Part shown: one piece after another, positions 20,838-30,336 of the stretch
How the letters are laid out: the number at the start of each line of letters is the position of its first letter
Numbering within the stretch: position 1 is the stretch's first letter
Source: Streptococcus parasanguinis
GTDB taxonomy: Bacteria > Bacillota > Bacilli > Lactobacillales > Streptococcaceae
Assembly (NCBI RefSeq): GCF_019929185.1
Contig: NZ_JAHZPC010000017.1
Location: 1-35,646, forward strand
Reading direction: 5' to 3'
DNA length: 35,646 bases
Made by a program: the position numbers and the translations under genes
The notes under the pieces: model-generated
The model's database searches: none
What the model was told of the DNA's origin: nothing
What the model saw: the letters and a program-made list of their open reading frames with translations, nothing else

Positions 20838-20865
20838 GTACCTCCTCTTCTTTTAAGGCATAGAA

Positions 20866-20895
20866 AAAAACCAGAGAGCAAACTCTCTGGTTTTT
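20866..20895. terminator. Terminator of the small HTH gene (bidirectional)
   Basis: Perfect 13-bp stem (AAAAACCAGAGAG 20866-20878; CTCTCTGGTTTTT 20883-20895; 4-nt loop) with A residues to the left and T residues to the right. It can serve both the minus-strand gene and any readthrough from the transporter operon. Confidence 0.88.
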
Positions 20896-20910
20896 AATTG
20901 GAACAACAAA

Positions 20911-21126
20911 TTAATCTTCGAATTTTTGATGATTTTTGTCATAAAAATCAATCAATCCGAGTGCAGTTTCAAACGAGATGTTCTTCACTTTTGCACGTCC
21001 TTGAGCCAAGGCAATGATAGACATTTCACGGGCATTTGTTTCTTTACTGATACGATATCCCGTAATTTTCTTATCGCGTACCCATCCAACAACTGATTCT
21101 ACTTTTTCAAAGTTCGATTTAGCCAT
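20911..21126 (-). CDS. Small HTH-like protein
   Basis: A 71-residue basic protein preceded by a good ribosome-binding site (AGGAG) and a consensus promoter. The middle reads ITGYRISKETN...IIALAQGRAKVKNISFETALGLIDFYDKN. This resembles small Cro/XRE-like proteins of streptococci, in which YRISKET-type helices lie beside a GR-x-V-x-NISFETAL segment. I infer DNA binding; no partner or target is visible, and the substituted recognition region makes activity uncertain. It sits 108 bp downstream of the SPFH gene, with its own promoter. Confidence 0.75.
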   Translation of the reverse strand: MAKSNFEKVESVVGWVRDKKITGYRISKETNAREMSIIALAQGRAKVKNISFETALGLIDFYDKNHQKFED

Positions 21127-21158
21127 GATCTTTCTCCTATATTATTATTTCCAATACT

Positions 21159-21187
21159 AATATAAATTGTTTTGCACATTTTGTCAA
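21159..21187 (-). promoter_or_regulatory. Strong promoter of the small HTH gene
   Basis: On the minus strand a perfect TTGACA (21182-21187), 17-bp spacer and TATATT (21159-21164). An imperfect dyad (CAAT...ATTG, 21152-21169) overlies the -10 and could be an autoregulatory operator. Confidence 0.8.
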
Positions 21188-21234
21188 CTAAAATCGCTGA
21201 AAATACGAACCTTTTTTAAAAAATGAGAAATAGT

Positions 21235-22128
21235 TTACTTTGCTTTCAGGGCTGATAATATTTGTGTACGAATGTTTTCGACCCCATCTGGGTTAGCTGG
21301 TAGGAAAATCGTATTATTCCCTTCTTTATCTGCAAAATTATTTAGGGTATCCAAGTACTGGTTGGTTAAGAGAATAGACATGATTTGTTCTTCGGTCAAG
21401 TCTACATTCGCACCTTTTAACTCTTTAATAGAGTCTGCCAATCCATCGACAATGGCCTTCCGTTGCTCGGCAATACCAACCCCGTGCAAACGGTCTTTTT
21501 CCGCCTCAGCTTCGGCAGCAGTCACGATCTTGATCTTATCTGCTTCTGCCAATTCCTGAGCCGCCACGCGTTTTCTTTGCGCTGCATTGATCTCGTTCAT
21601 GGATTGTTTCACTTCGGCATCTGGCTCAACTTTGGTGATCAAGGTTTTAACAATAATATATCCATAAGTTGACATTTCTTCTGCCACTTGTTTTTGAACT
21701 TCAAGAGCGATTTCATCTTTTTTCTCAAATAATTCATCCAAGGTCAACTTAGGCACAGAAGAACGAAGAGCATCTTCAATGTATGATTTAATCTGTGATT
21801 CTGGACGCATGAGTTTGTAGTAGGCATCCTTTACGTTGCTTTCGTTCACTCGGTATTGCGTCGCCACATTCATGGTAACGAATACGTTATCCTGAGTTTT
21901 TGTTTCAACCACGATCTCACTCTGCAAGACGCGCAATTGAACTCGTGCGGCAATTTTATCGATGCCAAAAGGCGCTCGCATATGAATGCCACTATCGCTA
22001 ATTTTTTGATAACGTCCGAAACGCTCGATGATGGCAACGGATTGTTGCTTGACCACATATAGTGAGCTAATCACAATGAATCCTGCAACCATTAGCAAGA
22101 ATAAAATAAAGATAAAAAATCCAGGCAT
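21235..22128 (-). CDS. SPFH/Band 7 (stomatin-like) membrane protein
   Basis: A 297-residue membrane-anchored scaffold of the stomatin/prohibitin family (QmcA/HflK-like). One N-terminal helix (IFILFLLMVAGFIVISSLYV) leads into the SPFH domain (about 27-190: VAIIERFGRYQKISDSGIH through YGYIIVKTLITKVEP). An alanine/glutamate-rich coiled-coil region (VAAQELAEADKIKIVTAAEAEAEK) and a C-terminal oligomerisation part follow. Such proteins form large membrane assemblies and often accompany proteases; no NfeD-type partner is present here, so the role is open. AAAGGAGG precedes the ATG. No clear terminator lies between it and the HTH gene. Confidence 0.92.
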   Translation of the reverse strand: MPGFFIFILFLLMVAGFIVISSLYVVKQQSVAIIERFGRYQKISDSGIHMRAPFGIDKIAARVQLRVLQSEIVVETKTQDNVFVTMNVATQYRVNESNVKDAYYKLMRPESQIKSYIEDALRSSVPKLTLDELFEKKDEIALEVQKQVAEEMSTYGYIIVKTLITKVEPDAEVKQSMNEINAAQRKRVAAQELAEADKIKIVTAAEAEAEKDRLHGVGIAEQRKAIVDGLADSIKELKGANVDLTEEQIMSILLTNQYLDTLNNFADKEGNNTIFLPANPDGVENIRTQILSALKAK

Positions 22129-22156
22129 AAAAAATTCCTCCTTTTAATTTACGCAT

Positions 22157-22186
22157 ATCATATCACAAGTCTTGATAAAAAAGCAA
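22157..22186 (-). promoter_or_regulatory. Candidate promoter of the SPFH gene
   Basis: TGA-TATGAT extended -10 on the minus strand (TATGAT = 22157-22162) with a poor -35 (TTGCTT at 22181-22186, 18-bp spacer). The -35 lies inside the ilvA terminator stem. Confidence 0.45.
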
Positions 22187-22211
22187 TATATTCCATAAAA
22201 ATATATTGCTT
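22177..22211 (-). terminator. Terminator of the ilv operon
   Basis: A 12-bp AT-rich stem (AAGCAATATATT 22181-22192; AATATATTGCTT 22200-22211) is followed on the minus strand by six T residues. Confidence 0.8.
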
Positions 22212-22238
22212 AAATAGTCGATTATTTCTGCATGATAC

Positions 22239-23489
22239 TCAGACCAGCATATTATAGAGAGTTTCATTGCCGTTCAAGTTAATGAAAGACGGATCAAAAC
22301 GCTCGATACGGTTAACCAAGCCTGCATAGTCATGCTTATTGGCCAAAGTAACCCCAATCAAGACAGGGCCAGTTCCCTTACTAGCACGCTTGATGTATTC
22401 AAAACGTGTGATATCATCATTTGGTCCTAAGATATCATTTACAAATTCGCGAAGGGCCCCTGGACGTTGTGGGAAGTTGACGATAAAGTAGTGTTTTACT
22501 CCATCGTAGATCAAAGCCCGTTCTTCCATTTCAGGCATACGGTTGATGTCATTGTTCCCACCTGAGATAATACAACAAATGGTTTTCCCCTTGATGTATT
22601 CGCGCAAGATTTCAAGGGATGCCACACTGGCCGCTCCTGCTGGTTCAGCTACGATCCCTTGTTTGGAATAAAGATCAATCAAGGTCTCTGAAATCAAGCC
22701 TTCATCGACCCCAACCAGGGTTTCCACATGTTGACGGGTCACTTCATAAGTCAATTGTCCCACCTTTTGCACAGCAATCCCGTCTGCAAACTTATCGATT
22801 TCTGGTAATTTGACGGGACCACCTGCTTCAAAAGCAGCCTTCATGGAGCGCGCTCCTTCAGCCTCTACCCCAATGACCTCAATCCGAGGCTCTGTTTCTT
22901 TGATGTAGGTAGAAACACCTGAAATGAGGCCTCCTCCACCGACAGGGACAAGGACAGCATCAAAAGAAATCGATTCTTTTCGAGCTTCCTCAAGAATTTC
23001 ATAGGCCACTGTTCCTTGGCCAGCCTGTACATGTGGATCATCAAACGGGTCAATAAAGGTCCGTTTTTCTGCAAGAGTAAATTCTTGGGCCGCCTTAGCT
23101 GATGCATCAAAGGTATCCCCCACCAACTTAATCGTTACATAGTCCCCACCAAAGAAGCGGACTTGGCCGATCTTTTGTTGCGGTGTTGTAATCGGCATGA
23201 AGATGGTTGCTGGAATCTTCATTTCATTACAAGTATAAGCAACCCCTTGCGCATGGTTTCCCGCAGAAGCACACACTACACCACGCTCACGCTCTTCTTT
23301 TGAGAGTTGAGAAATTGCAAAATACGCTCCACGAATCTTGAAAGAACGAACACGTTGGGCGTTTTCTTTTTTCAAATAAATCTTTGCCCCATATTTTTCA
23401 GATAAATAGTGGTCGTATTCAAGGGGCGTATTGACAACGACTCCACTTAATATTTTATGGGCCTTGGCCACATCTTTTGCTGTTATCAT
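22239..23489 (-). CDS. ilvA: Threonine ammonia-lyase IlvA
   Basis: PLP-dependent deaminase that turns threonine into 2-oxobutanoate, the entry step of isoleucine synthesis. It has 416 residues. The PLP Lys51 lies in VRSFKIRGAYFA, the glycine-rich phosphate loop is PVGGGGLISG, and a single C-terminal ACT-like regulatory domain begins near 335 (VNFPQRPGALREFVNDIL). One regulatory domain is the short form found in Firmicutes. It lies downstream of ilvC but behind a terminator-like hairpin, with no good promoter of its own, so expression probably depends on readthrough. Confidence 0.96.
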   Translation of the reverse strand: MITAKDVAKAHKILSGVVVNTPLEYDHYLSEKYGAKIYLKKENAQRVRSFKIRGAYFAISQLSKEERERGVVCASAGNHAQGVAYTCNEMKIPATIFMPITTPQQKIGQVRFFGGDYVTIKLVGDTFDASAKAAQEFTLAEKRTFIDPFDDPHVQAGQGTVAYEILEEARKESISFDAVLVPVGGGGLISGVSTYIKETEPRIEVIGVEAEGARSMKAAFEAGGPVKLPEIDKFADGIAVQKVGQLTYEVTRQHVETLVGVDEGLISETLIDLYSKQGIVAEPAGAASVASLEILREYIKGKTICCIISGGNNDINRMPEMEERALIYDGVKHYFIVNFPQRPGALREFVNDILGPNDDITRFEYIKRASKGTGPVLIGVTLANKHDYAGLVNRIERFDPSFINLNGNETLYNMLV

Positions 23490-23514
23490 TTCTTACCTCT
23501 GTTGCTGTGTATTG

Positions 23515-23549
23515 ATCAAAAAAGCAAGCTAGGGTGTCCCAACTTGCTT
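23515..23549 (-). terminator. Terminator-like hairpin between ilvC and ilvA
   Basis: On the minus strand AAGCAAG ... GGG-ACA-CCC ... CTTGCTT (plus 23522-23549) is followed by TTTTTT. It has the full form of a Rho-independent terminator and would lower ilvA transcription relative to ilvBNC. Confidence 0.8.
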
Positions 23550-23565
23550 AGTCTTCTACAGACAA

Positions 23566-24612
<1,047 letters not shown>

Positions 24613-24656
24613 TTATTTGCCTTTTTAAGGCGGGGTTAACAATGTTAAGGTGAGAA

Positions 24657-25133
24657 TTAATCTCGAGTAAATCCGGTTGCACCGGTGCGGGCGATGTTTT
24701 TAATCCCATAAGGTCGAATAACACGAATGAGGGCTTCGCTCTTTTCTGCATTTCCCGTCATTTGAACGGTAATCGAACTTGGGGCTACATCGACCACGGT
24801 CGCACGGAAAGGTTGAATAATGGCCAAGATTTCTGCTCGCTTCTCAGCAGGTGCAGAAACTTTCACCAGGATCACTTCGCGCTCCAAGTGTGGTTTATCA
24901 GTGATATCCCGGACACGGATCACATCCACTTGGCGGTTGAGCTGTTTGATGATTTGCTCTACTTCATCATGCGAAGCAACATCAATGATAATGGTAATCC
25001 GCGATACATTAGGGTTTTCTGTTGCGCCAACAGAGATGCTTTCGATATTGACTTGACGTCTCGACAAGACTCCAGTAAAGCGGTTCAGAACACCTGAGCG
25101 GTTTTGAAGTTTGGCTGTTAACATTCTACGCAT
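24657..25133 (-). CDS. ilvN: Acetolactate synthase small (regulatory) subunit IlvN
   Basis: Regulatory subunit of acetohydroxyacid synthase that activates IlvB and confers feedback inhibition by valine. It has 158 residues: an N-terminal ACT domain (MLTAKLQNRSGVLNRFTGVLSRR) and a C-terminal AHAS regulatory domain (VDVAPSSITVQMTGNAEKSEALI), the usual full-length arrangement. It overlaps the end of ilvB by 8 bases, consistent with coupled synthesis of the two subunits. Confidence 0.97.
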   Translation of the reverse strand: MRRMLTAKLQNRSGVLNRFTGVLSRRQVNIESISVGATENPNVSRITIIIDVASHDEVEQIIKQLNRQVDVIRVRDITDKPHLEREVILVKVSAPAEKRAEILAIIQPFRATVVDVAPSSITVQMTGNAEKSEALIRVIRPYGIKNIARTGATGFTRD

Positions 25134-26826
25134 TAAACTTCACCCCCAACATCTCATGATTACTCTTACCAGCTGGTACCATCGGCAAGACATGCTCTTT
25201 CCGAGAAATGTCTACTTCGATGAACATTGGTACATCTTCTGTGATGACTTCCAAATCCTTCTCAAGAGTTTCAGGATTATCAAATTTATAATTCTTGATC
25301 CCGTAAGCTTGCGCCATCAATTGGAAATCTGGAAGGCTATCAAAGACTGACTCTGACGTCCGACCATCATAGAAGGCTTCTTGCCATTGACGGACCATTC
25401 CAAGCGAGTGGTTGTTGAGCATAACGACCTTGATCGGAACCTTATAAATATTTAAGATTGCCAATTCTTGATTGGTCATTTGGAAACCACCATCTCCGAC
25501 AAAGAGAACAACTTCTTTATCTGGATTGGCAATTTTCGCTCCGATAGCTGCAGGAACACCGAATCCCATCGTTCCTAGACCACCAGATGTTACCAATTGG
25601 CGCTCATTTTGGTAAGGATAGTATTGAGCTGCCCACATTTGGTGTTGTCCAACGTCTGTGACGACAATAGCGTCTCCCTTGGTCAACTCTCCAATGCGTT
25701 CAATCACAGCTTGTGGTTGCACAACCCGTTCCTTCTTATCGTAAGAACGAACCCGGTTCTTATCTTGGGTCACCTTTTCGATCCACTTTTCAGTGTTATT
25801 ATGAACCGTTGGCTCTGCTAGCAACTGTTGCAAGGCTTTCTTTGCATCGCCAACCACAGGAATGTCGACAGCAATGATCTTACCAATCTCTGCAGGATCA
25901 ATGTCGATATGGGCAACCTTAGCATTTTTAGCGAAAGTCTTTGGATTCCCTGTCAAACGGTCGTCAAATCGACAACCAACACTGATCATGAAATCTGTCT
26001 CTGTCATAGCGATATTGGCCGCGAAGGATCCGTGCATTCCTCCCATCCCTAGGAAAAGAGGATGACTGGTCGCAATCGTTCCTTGACCTAACAGACTGGT
26101 CACTACTGGAATCTGATAGCGCTCTGCTAGAGCAATCAACTCTTTTGCAGCTCCAGCGTAACTCACCCCACCACCAGCAAGAAGAACTGGTTTTTTAGCC
26201 TTACTCAATTGCTTCAAAATCTTTTTGATCTGCAATTCATTGGGTTCAATGGTAGGCTGGTAGCTTGGAAGCTTCACACTTGGTTCATAGATAAAATCTG
26301 TCTCTAAAGCAGACACATCCTTTGGAAGGTCAATTACCACCGGACCAGGGCGTCCAGTCGTCGCAATATGGACAGCTTCTGTGATAATTCGCGGAATATC
26401 TGCCGTCTCACGTACTTGATAGTTGTACTTGGTAATGGGCATGGTAATTCCCACGATATCCGCTTCTTGAAAGGCGTCTTTCCCGATCCCAGCACGATTG
26501 ACTTGACCAGTGAAGACTAATAGGGGAACGCTATCGCTCATGGCATCTGCAATCCCTGTAATGGCATTGGTAGCCCCCGGTCCACTAGTGACGACTGCGA
26601 CACCCAGCTTTCCAGTTGATTTAGCGTAGCCTTCAGCCTCATGCAAGCATCCTTGTTCATGACGACCCAAGATATGCTGGATACCCTCAAAGCTATAGAT
26701 GGCATCGTATAAAGGCAAAACCGCTCCACCAGGATAACCAAAAATCGTGTCAATGCCCAAATCACGCAGGGTTTCAAGAACGAGCTCTGAACCGGTTTTT
26801 GCAGTTTCTAAGGTAATTTTCTCCAT
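25126..26826 (-). CDS. ilvB: Acetolactate synthase large (catalytic) subunit IlvB
   Basis: Thiamine-diphosphate enzyme that makes acetolactate from pyruvate (or acetohydroxybutyrate with 2-oxobutanoate). It has 566 residues from the ATG preceded by AAAGGAGA. A start ten codons earlier lies upstream of that ribosome-binding site and is rejected. The catalytic glutamate is in GRHEQGCLHEAEGYA, the central FAD-binding region follows, and the ThDP-Mg motif runs from GDGGFQMTNQEL to VVMLNN. First gene of ilvBNC(A). Its promoter region carries CodY-like boxes. There is no T-box or leader-peptide attenuator in the short, about 40-nt leader. Confidence 0.97.
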   Translation of the reverse strand: MEKITLETAKTGSELVLETLRDLGIDTIFGYPGGAVLPLYDAIYSFEGIQHILGRHEQGCLHEAEGYAKSTGKLGVAVVTSGPGATNAITGIADAMSDSVPLLVFTGQVNRAGIGKDAFQEADIVGITMPITKYNYQVRETADIPRIITEAVHIATTGRPGPVVIDLPKDVSALETDFIYEPSVKLPSYQPTIEPNELQIKKILKQLSKAKKPVLLAGGGVSYAGAAKELIALAERYQIPVVTSLLGQGTIATSHPLFLGMGGMHGSFAANIAMTETDFMISVGCRFDDRLTGNPKTFAKNAKVAHIDIDPAEIGKIIAVDIPVVGDAKKALQQLLAEPTVHNNTEKWIEKVTQDKNRVRSYDKKERVVQPQAVIERIGELTKGDAIVVTDVGQHQMWAAQYYPYQNERQLVTSGGLGTMGFGVPAAIGAKIANPDKEVVLFVGDGGFQMTNQELAILNIYKVPIKVVMLNNHSLGMVRQWQEAFYDGRTSESVFDSLPDFQLMAQAYGIKNYKFDNPETLEKDLEVITEDVPMFIEVDISRKEHVLPMVPAGKSNHEMLGVKFNA

Positions 26827-26870
26827 GTCTCTCCTTTCCAGTACTTTGTATATCAAATTAGCATGCTACT

Positions 26871-26898
26871 ATCATACCATTTTTAGAAAATATTTCAA
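26871..26898 (-). promoter_or_regulatory. Promoter of the ilv operon
   Basis: On the minus strand TTGAAA (26893-26898), a 16-bp spacer and TATGAT (26871-26876), with TG before the -10. A secondary CodY-like site occupies the spacer. Confidence 0.7.
26878..26892. promoter_or_regulatory. Secondary CodY-like box within the ilv promoter
   Basis: The 15-mer read on the minus strand (TATTTTCTAAAAATG) matches AATTTTCWGAAAATT at 12 of 15 positions. It lies between -35 and -10, where bound CodY would exclude RNA polymerase. Confidence 0.5.
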
Positions 26899-26910
26899 GG
26901 AAAAATAGTA

Positions 26911-26925
26911 AATTTTCTGAATTTT
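26911..26925. promoter_or_regulatory. CodY box upstream of ilvB
   Basis: AATTTTCTGAATTTT matches the CodY consensus at 13 of 15 positions. It begins 13 bp upstream of the -35. CodY repression of ilv genes when branched-chain amino acids are plentiful is established in Firmicutes; its use here is inferred. Confidence 0.7.
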
Positions 26926-26974
26926 CTATCCAAATCCGAATAATGAGAGTTTTTCTAAAAATGCTAGGTCTATC

Positions 26975-27009
26975 AGAAAAAAAGTCCCTAGGAACTCCTA
27001 GAAACTTTT
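26975..27009 (-). terminator. Terminator of the two-component/ABC operon
   Basis: AAAAGT-TT-CTAGG-AGTT-CCTAG-GG-ACTTTT followed by a T-run on the minus strand, directly after the response-regulator stop. Confidence 0.8.
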
Positions 27010-27014
27010 CTTCC

Positions 27015-27614
27015 TTATAACCAACCCTTTTCTTGGGCAATTTTTGCTGCCTCAGTCCGGTTTTCCGCATCCAATTTGGTCAGAATGGTTGACATATAAT
27101 TGCGGATGGTCCCGTTTGAGAGGAATAAGCGATCAGCAATTTCTTGGTTAGAAGCCCCTTTTGCGACTTCTTTTAAAACTGCCTTTTCTTGAGGGCTTAG
27201 AGGATTGGGATGGGTCAAAATCCCTTCCATTAATTCAGGCGAATATTCTTTTTGCCCTGCTAATACTGCATGAAGAGTCGCCATTAAATCTGTGATGCGA
27301 CGTTCTTTCAAGACATAGGCATCAACTCCAGCCTTGAGGGCCCGCTCGAAATAGCCCGGCCGCTTAAAGGTGGTAACGATGACAACCTTGAGCTGGGGTT
27401 GTTGGCTTTTGGCCCATTCCAACACTTCTAGCCCTGTTTTGATGGGCATTTCGATATCTAAAATCGCAATATCGACTGGATGTGTTTCGAGTAAACGAAT
27501 GGCCTCTTGTCCATCGCCAGCCTGCAAGACATCTTCCACATCCTCTTGCAGGAGCAAGAGCTGGCAGAGCGCATCGCGCAACATACTTTGGTCTTCAGCA
27601 ACTAATAAGCGCAT
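27015..27614 (-). CDS. NarL/DesR-family response regulator
   Basis: Transcription factor of a two-component system, 199 residues. The receiver domain (1-120) has acidic pocket EDQ and phospho-acceptor Asp53 in AILDIEMP, with VVTTF and LKER completing the switch. The C-terminal LuxR-type HTH (about 137-195) contains [35 protein letters not shown]. It closely resembles pneumococcal RR11 as I remember it. It is the last gene of the six-gene operon, 1 bp after the kinase. The inverted repeat upstream of the operon is a natural candidate for its binding site. Confidence 0.94.
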   Translation of the reverse strand: MRLLVAEDQSMLRDALCQLLLLQEDVEDVLQAGDGQEAIRLLETHPVDIAILDIEMPIKTGLEVLEWAKSQQPQLKVVIVTTFKRPGYFERALKAGVDAYVLKERRITDLMATLHAVLAGQKEYSPELMEGILTHPNPLSPQEKAVLKEVAKGASNQEIADRLFLSNGTIRNYMSTILTKLDAENRTEAAKIAQEKGWL

Positions 27615-27615
27615 C

Positions 27616-28713
27616 TTATTTCCTTTCTTGATAGGGGATCCGTATTTCTATCCGGGTCGGCTTGTGTTGATGACTGATCTCCAGCTCTCCTCCCAACAAG
27701 GCAATCCGTTCGCGAATCGAGTGCAGGTCTTTGTCAGAGACCTTGTCAAAGCCGATGCCATTATCTTCTGCGACCATTTCTACACCTGTTTCGGTGGAGC
27801 GATAAGAGAGAAGGGCCTGCGTCGCTTTAGCGTGTTTGATCATATTGGTAGCTAATTCCAGAGATACCATGGCCAGAGCAGATTCTAGAATCGGCGAGAT
27901 GCTAGCAGTATCAAGCTCGTTTTGAATCTCCACTTTGATTTGAGCTACTTCCAGCATTTGCTTGACGGTTTCTAGCTCTCTTGCCAGGGTTCGCTGCTTC
28001 AGGTTCTCGACAATCTCTCGGACTTGGTGCATGGACTCTTGACTGATGGCTTGAATCTCTTGCACCTGTTCCTGGGCCTTCTCAACCTGACCCAATGCCA
28101 AGAATTGATCAGCTAGGTCCGCCTTGACACTGAGCATGGCAAAGGTGTGTCCTAGACTGTCATGCAGATCACGGCCAATCCGATGGCGCTCGTTTTCTGC
28201 CAGTAAGAGATTGATCTGGGCATTTTGCTTGGCATGGTCAGCTTTCAACTCTTCCATCATCTCCATCCGGACCATACTAAAGGTCATGATCGCGATAAAC
28301 AAAGAGACGATCAGGACAAAAAGCCAATCATTTTCTCTCATCTCCCTATTAAATAACAAGGCTCCCAAAAGGATCAGTTGTGATAAAAAGGCCGTCCAAA
28401 GAAAGGGCGAGCGAAAATTGTGGACTCTAAAACGATAAACTAAAATATTGCTTAGATAATAGTAAAACCAACAAAAGCCTGTCCCAACATATAAGGTATT
28501 TCCACCTATGTAAGCCAATAGATAAATCCAAAAAATCCAGGTCAGTGTCCTATTTTCAACAATGAGGATTCCTAGATAGCTCATCATAAAGAAGATGGCT
28601 AAAAAGAAATGCCACCAGGGAATCTGCCCTAAGAAAATAGAAGCAAAGGGAAAGACCATAAAGATTAGGCCTACGTAAAACATATGGTGAATATGTTTGA
28701 GTTTTTCAATCAT
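27616..28713 (-). CDS. DesK-type sensor histidine kinase
   Basis: Membrane sensor kinase of 365 residues. The N-terminal half (about 12-150) has five or six membrane helices and almost no extracellular loops, which is the arrangement of intramembrane/lipid-sensing DesK-like kinases. The HisKA_3 motif [17 protein letters not shown] has phospho-acceptor His184. The ATPase domain shows [10 protein letters not shown] (N box) and EDNGIGFD (G box). It overlaps the ABC permease gene by four bases (ATGA), which suggests the kinase and transporter work together. It matches the pneumococcal TCS11 kinase type; in pneumococcus that system was linked to cell-wall antibiotics (recalled, not checked). Confidence 0.93.
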   Translation of the reverse strand: MIEKLKHIHHMFYVGLIFMVFPFASIFLGQIPWWHFFLAIFFMMSYLGILIVENRTLTWIFWIYLLAYIGGNTLYVGTGFCWFYYYLSNILVYRFRVHNFRSPFLWTAFLSQLILLGALLFNREMRENDWLFVLIVSLFIAIMTFSMVRMEMMEELKADHAKQNAQINLLLAENERHRIGRDLHDSLGHTFAMLSVKADLADQFLALGQVEKAQEQVQEIQAISQESMHQVREIVENLKQRTLARELETVKQMLEVAQIKVEIQNELDTASISPILESALAMVSLELATNMIKHAKATQALLSYRSTETGVEMVAEDNGIGFDKVSDKDLHSIRERIALLGGELEISHQHKPTRIEIRIPYQERK

Positions 28714-29450
28714 GAACGAACCTCAGAATGACGACGATAGACGATAACAAGGGCAAACAAGACCAGGGTAAACAAAGTTAAATAGACACTCGCAAAGACA
28801 TTGACCTGCCCCTTGTTTAAAAAGGTCTTAATCAGTTCCATCAATTGATAGGTTGGTAAGCATTTGCCGATAGCTTGCATCCATTCTGGAAAGAGGCTAA
28901 TGGGCATCCAAAGACCACCCATGACAGCCAGCCCCATGTAAAGGAGATTGCCCACAACAGACATCAATTGACTGGAAGGAAGCAGGGTCAAAACCAGACC
29001 GAGAGCCACAAACGCTAGACTTCCTAGGATGAGAATAAAGGCTGCTAAGACCCAATCCTGTAGGGGCATATTCACATGCCGCACCACATGGCCCACGGTA
29101 AAGACAACTCCAATCGATAGGAGAAAATCGACAAAGAGACCCACAACCTTTATTAGATAATATTCTACCATAGATACGGGGGTATGGCGCAAGACTTTTT
29201 GCCAATTATTGAGTCGATCGGTTTCAAGAACGGTTGGAAAAGAAAAGATAGCCGTAGACATCATAGAAAATGCCGTCATAGAAAGGAGATAATCCCTCAT
29301 AAAGTGAGCAGGTGCTCCTGGTGTTTCCTGGTACATCCCTGAAAAGAAGAGATAAAAGGCCGTGGGCATCCCAATTGATAACAAGTAATAAATAGCTTGG
29401 CGACTGGTCAAATGCCACTCAACCACGCCGAGAGCTTTCATGCGTTTCAT
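28710..29450 (-). CDS. ABC-2 type exporter permease
   Basis: A 246-residue membrane protein with about six helices (for example AIYYLLSIGMPTAFYLFFSGM, FILILGSLAFVALGLVLTLLP and VYLTLFTLVLFALVIVYR), typical of an ABC-2 transporter permease. The start overlaps the ATPase gene by 32 bases; a second ATG 9 bases later is an alternative start. It pairs with the ATPase just upstream, and its position before the kinase suggests a role in resistance or signalling. The substrate is not known. Confidence 0.88.
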   Translation of the reverse strand: MKRMKALGVVEWHLTSRQAIYYLLSIGMPTAFYLFFSGMYQETPGAPAHFMRDYLLSMTAFSMMSTAIFSFPTVLETDRLNNWQKVLRHTPVSMVEYYLIKVVGLFVDFLLSIGVVFTVGHVVRHVNMPLQDWVLAAFILILGSLAFVALGLVLTLLPSSQLMSVVGNLLYMGLAVMGGLWMPISLFPEWMQAIGKCLPTYQLMELIKTFLNKGQVNVFASVYLTLFTLVLFALVIVYRRHSEVRS

Positions 29451-30336
29451 CTTCTCTACCTACTTCCTTTGTATTTTCAAAAATAGAATCCAATAAACTT
29501 CGATTGGTTACTTCGATTTCTTGGATCGAACATCCTTCTTCTTGTAATCGACTCCACAAACGATTAGCATCCCGTGTCACAACCTGAAGGGCATCGGGTT
29601 TAGCGACCACTTCACCAATGTCTTCCATTTCTGCCACTAGAGCTTGGTAGCGCAAGGGCAGGGTGAAATGTTTTTCTACCTCTTCGCTTCTCATAGCGAG
29701 AGGTGTCGTATCCCGAAGCAAATGCCCCTGATGCAAGACCAAAATTCGATCTGCCGTGTGCTCTACTTCCTCGATGTAATGCGAAGAATAGACAATGGTC
29801 ACACCTTCTTCCTTTAAATGCCCAACAATCTCCCAGAAGCGTTGGCGAGTGGAAGTATCCATTCCCGCAGTCGGCTCATCTAAGAAAAGTAAGCTAGGAC
29901 GACCAATCAAGGTTAGAACAAAGGATAAGAGGCGCTTTTGACCACCAGACAACTTACTAGCCAATTGTTTCTTTTGTTCTGAGCTAAAACGTAATAAATC
30001 ATCAATTTCTTCCCCTGTTAAGGGGTGGGGATAAATAGAGCGAAAGAAGTTGATCAGTTCCTGCACGGTTAACTTTTGAACGATGGCATTCTCTTGAGGG
30101 AGATAGGACACACTAGCCTTTAACTGAGGATGACCAGGCGCCTTCCCCTCTACTTCAATAATCCCAGAAGTCGCCTTCATATCTCCCAGAAGACAGTTCA
30201 TCAAGGTTGTTTTCCCAGCTCCGTTTGGCCCGATCAAGGCCAGACAATCCCCCCGTTCCACTGTGAAAGAAAGATCTTCTAGGATCACCTTTCCTTTGAT
30301 ACTTTTGTTCAAGTTCTCTACTCTAATGACACTCAT
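29419..30336 (-). CDS. ABC exporter ATPase
   Basis: ATPase of an ABC-2/drug-export type transporter, 305 residues. Walker A GPNGAGKT is at 36-43, the Q-loop is YLPQENAIVQKL, the signature LSGGQKRLLSFVL, Walker B LLFLDEPTAGMD and H-switch VYSSHYIEEVEHTADR. The C-terminal 80 residues are an extra domain of the kind seen in bacitracin/natamycin-type exporters. AAAGGAG lies before the ATG, and the gene overlaps the preceding small membrane-protein gene by 14 bases. Confidence 0.92.
   Translation of the reverse strand: MSVIRVENLNKSIKGKVILEDLSFTVERGDCLALIGPNGAGKTTLMNCLLGDMKATSGIIEVEGKAPGHPQLKASVSYLPQENAIVQKLTVQELINFFRSIYPHPLTGEEIDDLLRFSSEQKKQLASKLSGGQKRLLSFVLTLIGRPSLLFLDEPTAGMDTSTRQRFWEIVGHLKEEGVTIVYSSHYIEEVEHTADRILVLHQGHLLRDTTPLAMRSEEVEKHFTLPLRYQALVAEMEDIGEVVAKPDALQVVTRDANRLWSRLQEEGCSIQEIEVTNRSLLDSIFENTKEVGREDETHESSRRG

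Noticed and set aside
26827..26856. Upstream start of ilvB
   Set aside because: It lies before the AAAGGAGA ribosome-binding site and close to the -10; the start at 26826 gives the usual 566-residue IlvB.
26827..27014. T-box riboswitch for ilv
   Set aside because: The mapped leader is only about 40 nt and there is no T-box sequence or antiterminator pair.
26858..27070. 70-codon minus-strand reading frame ahead of ilvB, possible leader peptide
   Set aside because: It spans the response-regulator terminator and the ilv promoter with its CodY boxes, and has no branched-chain-residue cluster typical of attenuators.
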